A stretch of 64,000 nucleotides of DNA, taken from Hymenochaete sp. R1. Its lineage: Eukaryota > Basidiomycota > Agaricomycetes > Hymenochaetales > Hymenochaetaceae. The position numbers and the translations under genes are program-made. The notes below the pieces were generated by a model. That model was given only the letters and a program-made list of their open reading frames with translations. It was not told where the DNA came from and ran no database searches. The stretch lies in assembly GCA_019400425.1 (NCBI GenBank), contig JAFREE010000010.1, positions 186,001 to 250,000 of the forward strand. Reading direction: 5' to 3'. How positions within the stretch are numbered: position 1 is the stretch's first letter; each line of letters starts with the position of its first letter. This document shows, piece after piece, positions 33,581-45,093 of the stretch.

Positions 33581-36500
33581 ATGTCTGTCAAGGCTATCTT
33601 CTATGCATACGTGCTAGGAGGTCTTACTTTCTTTCCTCTGCTTATTTGTGCAGCAGTGGCTTGGACAATTTATACGTCAGTCCCTGTCGGCGACTCGGAT
33701 CCTGCGAAACTCGAACGCAAAAAGCTTGCTCAACAAGATACACAAGATGGAGAAGAAATGTCGCAGGTTGCAACCAATGACCAGCCAAAAACTCGCAAAA
33801 GCTGGCTCACCGTCCGTCGTACGTTCGAAGAAAAGGAATCGGACGGGTCGTATGTCAACATGATGCGTACCTTCCTTGACTCGCGTTCTAAGGATCCGAA
33901 GCGCTCGCGCCCGAAAGACATGTGGTATGTTGTGCTGAAGGGCAACGTCATGTATCTGTATGAGGACGAATCTATGACCGAATGTGAAGCCGCCATCCAA
34001 GTATCATCTCACGAGGTTGTCGTCTTTCCCGAGGGACTTACAGATGGCGAATTATTTACGAAAAGGAACGCCATCTGCTTAAAGCCCATCAAGCAAATGG
34101 AAAAGGGCATGGGCAGCGTTACGAAAGAAATGGGTTTTGAGCCGGAAAACATTGACAAGAAAGTGGCGGAGATGGAAGTGGGCGAAAACAAGAAGGCAAA
34201 AGAGAAGGCAAGACTCGAGGAGGCGGAGCGAAGCAAGGTAGAGGCAAAGTTGGAAGCACTCGACAATACGACGCCTTGGTATATTTTCGTTCGATCCTGT
34301 ATCGAAATGGAGGACTGGTTCCTTGCTCTTGTTCACGCCGGAAACTACTCTTCTTCCTCGACGCTCGAACCAGTGCGCCCCGTCTTCAGACCCGCGGACA
34401 TGGACCATCTCGTTTCTACTCTTGATGAGCAGCCAGACGTCATACCCATGCGCTGGATGAACGCATTGATTGGACGCATATTTTTCAGTTTTTATCGTAC
34501 ACAGCATCTGGAATCCGCCATCATAGGAAGGTTGATGAAGAAACTATCCAAAGTCAAAACACCTACATTTCTGCAAAATATCCGAGTTACCGAGGTTTCA
34601 GTGGGGAACAATCCACCTTCCTTCAGTAAACCTATGCTCAAGGATCTGACAAAAGAAGGAGACGCTTCTTTGGAAATTCGAGTGAGCTACAAGGGCGAAA
34701 TCCGCCTCACCGTGGAGGCAACAGCGATCATCAATCTGGGCCAGCGCTTCAAAACGTACACCGTGAAATTAGTGCTGGCAGTTGTTCTGCGAAAATTGGA
34801 CGGAAACCTCCTGATAAAGGTGAAGCGGCCCCCGTCAAACCGTATTTGGTACGCTTTCACGCATCCACCGGAAATGGAACTGGACGTTGAGCCCGTGGTG
34901 AGCGATAGGCAAATCAAGTGGGGTATGATCTGTAGTACCATCGAGTCAAGATTGAGAGAAATTGTATGTTTAATGTGCACATCTTTATGATTGTCAATCT
35001 CACCTACTTTTGCCAGATCAACGAGTCCGTCGTATTACCCAACATGGATGACATCGCCTTCTTCGAGTCCGCACATTACACTCACCGTGGTGGAATATGG
35101 GGGGATGCTTGTCGCAAAGGCTACAGATCACCCCATGACCAGGAAAGTATTTCGGGAAGAGGTTCGGTTAATCAAGAGTCTGTTATACCTCCCCCGAAGT
35201 CGCTGTCCACAGATGCTTTGATGACTTCTACTTCCGGCGATTCTTTTCCTGAAGTAGAGCTTCCGCAGGAAGATATTGCGTCAGCAGCTGAGTCAACGCC
35301 CAGCACCTTAAATCGTCAGTCTTGGTTCCGGAACATTTCTAGTGGGCCTTCCGGACTGTCAAATCTTGAGGAAGGCAAGGACTCGCCCATCCTGGAGGAG
35401 AATGCGACTCCCGATGATATTCGTGGCCGGACTCTAAATGTGGATACTTCGATCAAGAGGGCCACGTCGGTGCCAGCCTCGAAAAGCTCACCGATTACGA
35501 ACGACGCCATCGAGGAGCCGCCTTTTGCTCAGGATGATTCGGCCAGCCCTTCGGAAGTCTCTAAAGATAGCTCTATTCATTCTCGAGTGCGATCACTGTC
35601 GTCTGGGGCGAATGTCGTTAGTTCTGAGGCAGGCTCGTCTCGCGAGTCTCTGACCCCCAAAAGTGACGGTCGACCTACAAACACGTCGTCTTTCCTTTCT
35701 ACACTCAAGTCGCGAACGGACAAACAAGCCCTCAGTAATACCGCGAAGGAAGCGATGCGGAAATGGAGTGTCAATTGGAACGGGTTTAAACAGAATCATA
35801 CAGGCGGACAAAGTCTCACAGATGATGCGGTTGATGGCGCGCCTCAAGGCGGCAGCTCGTCTTTGTTTTCGTTCCCCACAAAGAACAGAAACTACGCAGA
35901 TATACGAGCAGCCGTTGCTGGAAGAATGGGAAAGGAGACCCAAGAAAGCTCACAAACGGAACGTTCATTATCGTCACCGCCAATTGATATCCCTAGAAGC
36001 AGCAATGGCGACGGAAACGATCTGAGGCAGTCTCCACCTCCAGATAATGGCGACGTTTCACTTTCAACATCTGGCTCCCCTTCATCACATCATCGTACGC
36101 CATCGTTACTCCGGAAGGATGTCAATCGCGCTACTATTTCACCTCCAAAAATCACTACTGGGACTCAGTCGGTAGAAAACTTACCTCAGTCTCCTGCAAT
36201 CTTCACACCTCCGATAACGGCTCCCCCAATTCGAACGCAACCATCGCAAGGTGCTACCATGACTATCCCAGGCATTCATGCCAGTCATAAATCTAGCATC
36301 CAATCATACGGATACACTCCGCCCACTCCTTCAGTACCTCAAAAGAACACGCGAAATCAAACGATCCAAAGCATGTACAAGTTATTCCAGAGGCCCTCGC
36401 CTAACTCCACCGGATCTTTTTCTCAGCAACAAGACCATGCAATTGAACCTTCCAGTCCAAGGAGCTCAGGCGACCATGACCTCGAGCCCTCTCAAACTCT

Positions 36501-37212
36501 GGATGATGTTTCAACTTCCGACAGGCCAGAAATTCCGCCTCCATCTTCCGACACGCAAGTTACGAAATTGATACCTCCGCCTCTTCCCCCTCGCTCGATC
36601 TCGTCATCTCATTTCACCTCCTCTCCGGCGTCTGGCTCACCCGCCTCATTCTCGAACCAAGCGACGGACGCGAGCCAAGACGTACCCATCGCCGCCTCCG
36701 CGACGGACACGCTAAAGCAGATTGCCGAGCAAGACGAATCGAAGCGGAAAGATCTCGAGCGTCCGCACTCGCCGGAACGTCAATATCAGCAGCAGCTACA
36801 ACTTGACCGCGAGGAGCAGGAACGGGACAAGAGGACAAGTGCGTCTTCGCTGAGGCTGCCTGCGAAGGCGAAGAAGAGAGTATCGCTGGGTGCGCGTAGG
36901 ATTGTGGCGAATGTTGTGTCGGATGAACCCGAGTCTATGTCGGCACCTGCGAATGTGGAAGCGGACATGAACGGAGGTGTCACCGGTGTAGTAGACCAAA
37001 ATGCGGGCGAGATGGGTGAGAGGTCGGGTTTCGCGGTGACCGAGAGCGAGGATGACGCGAGGGGGCTAACACGGGGAGCAGAGGTCGAGTCGCAGGTGGG
37101 ATCAAAGAGCCAGACTGATTACGGTGCAACGCTACGGAAGGTGCCTTCTCCCAAGCCTCAGCCTCCACCCCTTCCACCGAGGAGGAATACCTCGACGCCC
37201 GTTGTTTCTTAG
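33581..37212 (+). CDS. NVJ2: PH and SMP domain lipid-transfer protein (Nvj2 / TEX2 family)
   Basis: 1192 residues in two exons (33581-34963 and 35017-37212, 53-nt intron). Residues 7-31 are one membrane helix ([20 protein letters not shown]) that anchors the protein in the ER. A PH domain follows: it starts at about residue 110 ([20 protein letters not shown]), is interrupted by a 70-residue charged helix ([20 protein letters not shown]), and resumes at about 232 ([20 protein letters not shown]). The SMP lipid-binding domain spans about 287-480 ([51 protein letters not shown]). Nvj2-type proteins move ceramide or phospholipid at ER-vacuole and ER-Golgi contacts. The remaining 700 residues are a Ser/Pro-rich disordered tail with PPPLPPR motifs that could bind SH3 domains. 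Such a long tail is unusual against yeast Nvj2. Confidence 0.9.
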
Positions 37213-37857
37213 TGCATAGCGTAAATGAAACACACGCGAGTTCGCAGTGATTATCCGATCCCTTCTCGTTCTTTCCTTTTGGCTTTCTTATTTCCTGCAT
37301 TTCTTGAATCGTTCGATCATGTACTCTACATCACCACTGCTTGCATTTTTTCTTGTTCCTGTACGATATACCTAACGCCTCATAGCATCAGTATCCCCTG
37401 ACATTGGATTGTGTATATATACGTAATGACGAACGCTTACTTGCCCTCCACTATCTAATCATAAATGCTATATCATGGCACCGTTTTGGTCACTTGTTCA
37501 GCTAGCTTTACGCTTTTCTCTTACATAAAATGTTATTAGCCTGTCAGGTTTGTCTCCTTATTGATCAATGACACATCACATTTTGAACCGAATCGATAGT
37601 TTTGCCGGAAGTACATGCTACATTACAATGGTGGGAGATGGCATGCAGTAGATGAAGTTAAATGTCGAAAACCCCGTAAGAATCAGGCTCGCAAGGATAG
37701 CACGGATGGGAAGGAAGAACAGGATATATTTCAAAGCTCCGTTCATATCCACGCGTAATGCAACAAGCAAAATGGACCAGTAAGATGGAATCATAAATGA
37801 GATCCGGAACAAAATGAAATCCTCGTTTTCATATCAATGTCAAATAAATGACTCTTT
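37213..37857. other. Intergenic between convergent 3' ends
   Basis: 645 bp between the SMP gene and the minus-strand gene ending at 37858. Pyrimidine-rich, AT-rich 3' UTR-like sequence; no gene found. Confidence 0.4.
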
Positions 37858-38894
37858 TCAATTTTTTATGTGATGAGAAGATATTGAAGCGTTAGGCGGG
37901 AATGTTGTATGTTCACGTTTCTTCCCTCCCCGTTTCCGAATACCTCTTCGTCGGGCGACAAAGGGTCTCGAGAACAAGCCTCTCCGTTCCTGCTCGTCCA
38001 ATGCATGCGCCACGGCACACCAGTGACCCCAGCGGTAAGTCCATGCACGCACAGCCGATACATGCAGAGGGGCTGCATTCGACAGGGTAGAAGAAAGGAG
38101 AGGAGGATGGGAGGCATTGAGAGCTGCATACGCATGTGAGGGGACGGTGAGCCGGCCGCCAAAGGCTGCGTCTTGCACTGGCACACGGGAGGACGCGAGG
38201 TGTTCTTGACATGGAGGGGCTAATGTGATAACGATACGAGGAATTGATACCGAGTTCGGGGAGTCTGTCTGGGTAGCTCCGGGTGCTTCTGCGTGCGAAG
38301 ATGATGTAGTGCTGGAAGTGGACGAATCGTAATCAGATCTGAAGCCAGCGTTTGGACGGGGAGGTGGGGAATAAGGTCTGGGAACGTCGACTAGAGCTAC
38401 TTTTGAAGATGAAGGTCGTGGGTCTAAATCAGGAAAGGGAATGACATAGATTTCGTCTTCTTCATCCTGATACTGTACTAGACATAAGCCCCGAATAGCA
38501 ACTGTATATGCTGGTTAGGCTGACTCACCTCGTTAACAATGCAGTTCCCAGCATTGTCGTTACTGAATATAGAGACGAGTTGCTCCACGTCGGTATTGAG
38601 GGTGTCTTCCACATACTTGTAGAGAGGCGTTAACGGACTGAGCATCTTCCCACAGGCACCCGCCACGCTGGTCAGTGTTGCATCCGGAGTAGGGATAGAC
38701 AGCCAAGAGAGACCATTAGCTCCCGAAGGCTGGCATCACAGTTAGGAGCGAATTTACAAATTGGTTTGAATCGACCTGTATGAACTCACAAGGTATTCGT
38801 CTGCCGTGAAAGTGTCATGAGAGGAAGTGCATTCTGCATTCCAGCGAAGGTTTGAAGAGAGACGAGAGCAGGACTGAGACAGTCTGGCGAACAT
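37858..38894 (-). CDS. Unrecognised Pro/Ser-rich protein
   Basis: Three exons. The first ATG in frame is at 38892-38894 (MFARLSQSCSRLSSNLRW); exon 1 ends FTADEYL and is joined over a clear GTGAGT...CAG intron to PSGANGLSWLSIPTPDATLT, KMLSPLTPLYKYVEDTLNTD and IVNE. A second GTGAGT intron ending in TACAG leads to YQDEEDEIYVIPFPDLDPRP. The tail is a basic run (RRRGIRKRGGKKREH) and stops at 37858-37860. There is no domain I know. The order helix, then an acidic YQDEEDEIYVIPFP strip, then a Pro-rich linker, then a basic C-terminus suggests a regulatory or adaptor protein, but this is description, not function. An upstream exon may exist. Confidence 0.5.
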
Positions 38895-39480
38895 GTCCAG
38901 CCTGCCTAGGGCTAATGCTAAGGATTTGAGGACGACACGGTGGGCCAACGACGACGGGTGCAAAGAACGTCGCGGTCAGAAGTAAAGAAGTAGAGGGAGA
39001 GGAGCTGAGGAACTCCGACTCCGGTTGACTCGAGACGCTGTTTATCACCGGAGCCGGTATAGAGCGGCCAATGAATGACTGACTGACGAGCCGGGGGGGC
39101 AGTGAAATGTTTACGTAATCAATCATCAGCCAATTCAAATCCAGACACATCATAGACCCAAACAAACAAATAGACTTGCCGCGGAATGCTTTATATTTCG
39201 AAATTGTTGGGGGAAAAATCGAGTACTGGCGCACAAACATGGGTCGTACATGCAATGAGAAAGAATGAAGGTGTGCAACACAGTGGTCGACTACGAAAAA
39301 AAAAAGATGAAGAAAATGATAAAAGGAAAGAATGAAGATCCAAACAGCTACAAGTCGCCACCAGAACAACCGCGCTCGGATTTCCTCAGTATTATCGTGA
39401 TTTTTCTGTCAAATCAAAACCAAAAAAAATCCCATTTCCCAGTGGCTTTCCTACGATAGCAGCACAGAACAAAAGCATCA
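38895..39480. other. Intergenic
   Basis: 586 bp between two minus-strand genes, with an A-rich tract near 39.3 kb. It should contain the promoter of the gene at 37858-38894. Open frames through it have no recognisable content. Confidence 0.4.
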
Positions 39481-40371
39481 TCACTCCGCCACCGTCAATC
39501 CACCCATCGCCTTCGTTAATCCCTGATCGTTTCCATTAACGTTTCGTGGACCAAGTCCGGGATGTCTAACGCCAAGCGCAGCACCCAGCATGCGCTTGCC
39601 AGGGTCACCAATACGAGGTGGCCCAGAATTGTTGGATTGCTCGCTCGAAAGGACAGCAGGATCGTTAATGATCGCCTCGTCCGCGTAAGGAGACGAAGAT
39701 AAAATCATTGAGCTCAGTGTGGCGTGAGAGGGAAGGCTGGGGAGAGTCGGTGATGGCTCTCGACCCATGAGACCCAGGCCATTCGTATTGATACTCGGAT
39801 GTTCAGGGATCGTACCATTGACGTTGTTCTTCAATCCTCCTCCGTTGTGCGCGCCGTTTCCGTTACGCATGCTGGTACTTGCCATGCGGCCGTGACCATG
39901 GCCGCCGTTATTAGGAATAGAGACCGATCCGCGCGCGTTGTGGCTCCGCGACGCGTTACTCGCATGTCTCGCATTCACATTCTGGATGATCGCTTGGGCG
40001 TCGGGACCGTCGTATGGACGGATGCACGCCACGGGTGACGCTTCGAAGATACTTGGAGGTGGCACACAAAGGGCACGAAGATATGCACGTTTAGCTAAAC
40101 GAACACACGAGGCAAACCCCAATCATCATTAGCCGTGAAGCACACTCAAGGGGAGGAGGAGGGTCAATATGCATTACTCACCGACGCCAGCGTCATTGAA
40201 GACGATCATCAAGCTAGTGTCGTCAATCCATTTGATCCTGAAACCACCCATGACGTTCTCCCAATCAGAAAATGCAGCCTGAATGTCTTTCGTCTTGAGT
40301 TCCTTCACAAAGCCTGTGAGGCTCAGAATGCGAGTCACTGAAGCAGAAAGAGGGGCAAGTTGGGCGGACAT
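39481..40371 (-). CDS. R3HCC1-like RRM-fold protein
   Basis: 267 residues in two exons (40182-40371 and 39481-40094, 87-nt GTGAGT...TTTAG intron). The N-terminal half (VKELKTKDIQAAFSDWENVM and FRIKWIDDTSLMIVFNDAGV, spliced to AKRAYLRAL) closely resembles the C-terminal RRM-like domain of animal R3HCC1/R3HCC1L proteins, where the same FKTxDLxxAFxxW...IKWVDDTxAxxVF pattern occurs. No R3H domain is present. The C-terminal half is disordered and rich in Asn, Gly, Ser and His (HNARGSVSIPNNGGHGHGRM), ending TKAMGGLTVAE. A role in RNA binding is likely but unproven. The start at 40371 is the first ATG of the domain frame. Confidence 0.65.
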
Positions 40372-41173
40372 AATCGATGAGAGATGCGCGTATTAATGAG
40401 ATTGGAGGTATGGTATGAGGCGTAAAGAGATGGGCGTTGTCGTGGATGCACACAGGCAGTAAAGAACTGTGAGTAGGGAGGCGGAGTTTGATAAAGAGTT
40501 CGTGAACGAGTTCAAGAGTTGGATGAAAGATCCAATTAGACTAAGTTCAGATGAGTTTGGACGGACGACGATGAAGAGACGGTGTTGATACAGTAAGAGG
40601 AGAATGGAGAGAGAGAAAGATGCAAAGCAGAGTAAGAGAACACGGATACGACGAAGAGGTCATTCGCTTAGCCTGGATTGTTTACGTAAGCCCCATTTCT
40701 TCAGCTTTTCGATTTTTGCTCAAGGCATATGTTAAGTAATAAAGTATGGCTTACGATTCCTATAGGTTGCCCGTGGGCCAGGTCGACGGAAAAAATGAGA
40801 AAGCCTTGCCTTTACAGAGGGAAGTTGTTCTGCTGCAGAAAACTTGGGCGACAACGACAACCAGCAGTTACTGAGTTAGCGAGAAATCTCGTCGACATGA
40901 CGCGGCTAATCAAGCAATACGTTTGCGGCCTCCTCCGCCTCTACCTCACAAACACAACACCTATCACTGCCAGAAAGATCATGATAGCTCATGATGTAAA
41001 TTCTTTCTTGCTTAGTCATAGGGTGCCAGTCCAGGATTGACAACAGTAAATGAGAATTAGAGTAATTAAGCTCTATTTCTATAAATACGTGGGACTTTAT
41101 GAAGAATAAAACACGAATGATATGGGATATACAATATTCCCGATAAGCTCAAGTTGCATCCATAGCCATAGCA
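40372..41173. other. Intergenic, upstream of the R3HCC1-like gene
   Basis: 802 bp from the R3HCC1-like start to the glucosylceramide synthase stop. A plus-strand frame at 40729-41040 has no family resemblance. Promoter of the R3HCC1-like gene and 3' UTR of the synthase. Confidence 0.4.
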
Positions 41174-42724
41174 TCACTGTATTGGTAAGGCCTCCTGATC
41201 GAGCTGTTCGTAACTCATCCTTTCTTTATCACTATCAAAGAAGGATCGAATCCAACTTCTATTCGATACGCTAGCTCGTGCCACCTCTCCGTTCCGCAAC
41301 ATCTTATACTTCCGCCCTCGCCATTCAACTTCATTGCCTACGAAAGCAATGAGCCATATAGGGAACGCCAATAATTCTCGTATGAGCCAAGCTAAGAGAA
41401 AGGACATTCGTTGGCCCTCTGGAAGATAATACCCCGCTAGGCTTTCGTACACGTCCAAATCAAGAGCGACCCAAGAGCAGTAGTGCAACGTGAACGTGAT
41501 AAACGTGGGTATACTCCACAAGCGATATACAGCCCATGAGCCCACCAGACTCAGTGCGACACATTCCGTGAGCGGCTCAAGCAGTGTTGCAGCTAGAACC
41601 ATCCGTTTTCGAACGCGAATCCAGCGAATCCGTCTCGCAACGTAATCTCTGAAAGTCATACGTCCGACGATGTTCCGAGAGATATCGCACCCTAGCGAAT
41701 GACGGAGGCCGAGCTCGTGCCAAATGGCTCCAGCGATCATGTTGTCTTCCGCGAGGAAACGTCCGAAAACCGCCAATCCTCGGCTCGTTTGGCTTTCCTC
41801 AGACGCATCGAGTAACGGATCAGGCGACAGTGGAAGGAGGGCAGGTCTGAGGTCACCGGTTAAACGTTCCAAGTCTGAACGGCGATACAAACACGATTTA
41901 CCCATAACACACGAATCGATCGCGACCGTATTGATGGCAAGGTACATCTTGGCATGGTTCGTGTTGAGAAAGGCGGCCTCGACGCGTGAACCCAGCATCG
42001 GCTCAGAAAGAAATGCGAATGGGACGTGGTGGACGACACCTATACGGCGACCGCCTTCTTTCTCTGGGTGTTCAAGGGCGTCGACGGAGCGAGCTAAAGT
42101 TCCTGGAGCGACTTGTACATTTGAGTCGAGGACCCAAAGAATGTCGTGTTTAGCTTGCTTGTATGAGCGCATGAGGTTATTGATTTTGGGGTTTACACCA
42201 ACAATCTCTTCTCCTACAGAAGGCCTTGTGAGTCAAAGTGGACGACGACAAATCACATTCAAACTTGCCAATGATAATCTTCGCATCGACATCGGGATGC
42301 TTCTCAAGCAGCCTTCTGACCACATCAAGAGCCTGGTCTTGCTCATCAGCGACGCTGAGCAGAACCTCGAATCGCGATTTCGGATATTCCTGTGTAAACG
42401 TGCTCTCCAAGTTTTCGAACAGATTCGCATCAAGTCCTCTTAGCGGTCGTAAAATGGAAACACCAGGCACGCTGTCTGCGGGTGCAGAGGAAAGCGGTGA
42501 GCGGGGCCTAAGCCTATATCTCTTCCGGCTTGCGAAGGGGATGAGCGAAAATACGTCCATACAGTACATAGATGTCAAACTCACCCAGACATGCATCCTA
42601 GTATACTCAAGGCCCACAAAGTGCAGTACCAACCCAGAGCAGCCACGGCTAGAAAAAAGCTAATCGAACCTCCTGAGAATCCCCTCGCTCCATCAACTCC
42701 TTCTTCGTCGGTTGCTATAGCCAT
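41174..42724 (-). CDS. gcs1: Ceramide glucosyltransferase (glucosylceramide synthase, GT21)
   Basis: Transfers glucose from UDP-glucose to ceramide on the cytosolic face of the Golgi, making glucosylceramide, a sphingolipid most filamentous fungi have but S. cerevisiae lacks. The ATG at 42722-42724 leads into an N-terminal membrane helix (ISFFLAVAALGWYCTLWALS). A 56-nt intron joins it to RKRYRLRPRSPLSSAP and the GT domain: SILRPLRGLDANLFENLEST, ILWVLDSNVQV (second Asp motif), FLAEDNMIAG (third Asp) and RRIRWIRVRK (RxxRW, the family's (Q/R)xxRW acceptor-site motif). C-terminal membrane helices follow (LTECVALSLVGSWAV; ELLAFPIWLIAFVGN). The stop is at 41174-41176. All catalytic motifs are intact. 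Confidence 0.94.
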
Positions 42725-43116
42725 GAGTGCGAACACACAAAAAGTTTCATGAAGTCCACGTTCATGGTTATGCCGCGATGCTTGCGCTCCGCTTGCTTGG
42801 CCAATTACACGAATGTACGTTCGATCGACGGATCGACGATCTCAAGTCTCACACCACTGTCGAAAAAGGCATAAACGTAAGACAAGTAGAAATAACTACA
42901 ACATTGGTGCCTAGAACAGATCACTCCAGTGTTTCACGAATCATCATGAATGATTCATTGTTGCAATATTCGTAGAAGTTTGGAGGGCATATGATTGTAA
43001 TTGAACTTAAAACTGAAGAAGTTTGACTCAGACATCATAGCATTATATTCAAGAAAACTAATCGGACTAGGTCCTAAAAAAGGAGGTACATTATACGTGA
43101 ACAACGTGAAATGTGC
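42725..43116. other. Intergenic
   Basis: 392 bp between the synthase start and the thiolase stop, both minus strand. Promoter of the synthase and thiolase 3' UTR; no other feature seen. Confidence 0.4.
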
Positions 43117-44658
43117 TCAATCGCGCACAAAGACTGCTGCTGCTCCCATTCCTGTGCCTATGCACATCGAAGTCACGAGTATCTTGGGAGAGGACAGGTT
43201 AGCCAAACGAGCCGGTTGCAGCAGAGAAACGACGTACCTTGCCGTTCTGACGTCGTAAGGCGTTCAAGCCAGTGACTATCTGCCTAGCACCTGTACAACG
43301 TAATGAAGAAGTACATCAGAGTCGAGTCACTCTGAAGATTGAGAAAAAAGACATATCTAGTGGGTGCCCCAAAGCGATGGCTCCACCATATACGTTAACT
43401 TTCTTGATGTCAAGGCCTAACTTCCGTATACAGTACACGTACATAGACGCGAACGCTTCATTGATCTACAAAAGTGTCAGTGCACGTTAATTTTATCAGT
43501 CACACATTCTGCCAACCTCAAAAAGGTCGACATCATCAATGGCTATCCCGCACTTCTTCAATGCCATCGGAATCGCAATCGATGGGCCTATGCCCATGAC
43601 TCTTGGAGCAAGCCCCGCAACAGCAGTCGTAACATGTTTTGCAAGAATCGGCATTCCAAGTTCCTCAGCCTTCCGACGTGTCATGAGTAAGACCGCTGCG
43701 GCGCCATCCGTGATCTGGCTGGCGTTCCCACCGGTCGTCTTACCGTCCCCCCATTGCGGGAACGCTCCCCTGAGCTTGCTAAGGGTTTCTTTGGTGGTAC
43801 CGTACCGGATGCCGTCGTCGTGGTCGATTGTAATGCGGTCTTTCTCGCCTGTGTTGGGATCTATGCGCGGGACGGAGAGAGGGACAATCTCCGCGCCGAA
43901 GACGCCCGCTACGGATAAGAAGTGTTAATAGAACATATTGTGGAGGACTTCGGGCGACATTAATACGAACATCTTTCTGCTGCTTCTGCGCGCTGGAATG
44001 AAAGCGCCGCAAGAGCATCCATGTCTTCGCGTGAGATGTCAAAGTCTTTTGCAACGTTTTCCGAGGTCCAGCCCATGGGCTGCAGACAATCCTTTGCAAT
44101 CCCATGGGCCATGATCTCCTCGCTCAATGGACCAGAACCCTTGTCAGGACTGCACATAAGAACAATTGAGCACCATTCGAATGATCTATATTCGTAGAAA
44201 TAAAGAAGTACTTACTTGACAGACATATTCTCGGAACCCACTGCCAATCCAATTTCGATTTGACCCGCCCGAATTTGATTCGAGATTGTCGTAACAGCCA
44301 TGAGCCCACTCGAACAGAAACGACTCACAACCTGCACGGGCGTTGTGTCTGGGAATCCCGCAGCAATAGCCGCAGCTCGCGCCCCGTATGTCGCCATCGG
44401 TGTCAAGACATTACCTACGCAAATGTCCTCCACCAGCGCTGGGTCGATACCAGAGATACTAATGCTCTTTTTAAACATAGCCGTGAGAAGTTCATCCGAT
44501 GATGTGTCCTTCAGACCTCCCTTCTTAGCTTTGCATAGTGGGGAGCGAATGGCGAGAGTGATGACAACGTCATCAGGGGAATTGCGCTCGAGAGCAGCAC
44601 GTCCGGGGTTACTATTTCTGCCTGAGAGGTTGGATGCGAAGTCTTTGACGTGCTGCAT
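43117..44658 (-). CDS. POT1: 3-ketoacyl-CoA thiolase, peroxisomal type
   Basis: Last step of fatty-acid beta-oxidation: cleaves 3-ketoacyl-CoA with CoA to acetyl-CoA. The ATG is at 44656-44658, with an in-frame stop just upstream. The active-site Cys is in [15 protein letters not shown]; other motifs are [63 protein letters not shown] (catalytic His) and [13 protein letters not shown] (second Cys). The stop is at 43117-43119. The set fits peroxisomal 3-oxoacyl-CoA thiolase of the fungal FOX3/POT1 group better than the cytosolic acetoacetyl-CoA type. Targeting is odd: the N-terminus [11 protein letters not shown] aligns with PTS2 but lacks its first Arg and its His/Gln, and the C-terminus (VRD) is not PTS1. 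Four or more introns. Confidence 0.92.
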
Positions 44659-44659
44659 G

Positions 44660-44704
44660 TCACTGAGGTGTCCTGGTCAAAGACAGGGATTGACGTTGGG
44701 CCAT
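44660..44704 (-). promoter_or_regulatory. Upstream open reading frame ending one base before the thiolase start
   Basis: In the thiolase leader an ATG at 44702-44704 opens a 14-codon frame that stops TGA at 44660-44662, one base before the thiolase ATG at 44658. If transcribed it would be translated first and could damp or condition thiolase translation by termination-reinitiation. Whether the mRNA starts upstream of it is not visible. Confidence 0.4.
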
Positions 44705-45093
44705 TGAGAAAGAAGAGGATGTATTAAGTATGTCTCTCAGCCGTTGGCTCGGTGTGGGGGTGCGTGGGTCGGTCGGGCCATGGATGCTTCGGAACGAAGT
44801 TTATCACGCGCCAAATCGCTTGAAGATCGCCAGAAGAGACGCCCAGACCAGATTCATCGACACGAGTCGAGTTTCGAGATGGCCATCCGCCATGCTCTTT
44901 CATCCAGTCATCTTCTGTTTACGAGGTACTTGATTCCCACTTTGTTCCATAAAATAGCTCGATCTAAGTGCGATTTTCTCAAAGAAGTATATTTAACTCG
45001 CGTCGGCCACGACTTGTGACGCAACGTGCATACAACCAGTCTGCCGTGCAGCCTGGTGCTCAAAGACAACGAAGGCACCGAGGAGTCTCGGAA
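44705..45093. promoter_or_regulatory. Divergent promoter between thiolase and the TatD-type nuclease
   Basis: About 390 bp between divergent genes. No specific element assigned. Open frames here start with non-ATG codons only. Confidence 0.4.

Noticed and set aside
40729..41040. 103-codon plus-strand frame
   Set aside because: No homology signal, lies in a promoter/3' UTR region and has no splicing continuation.
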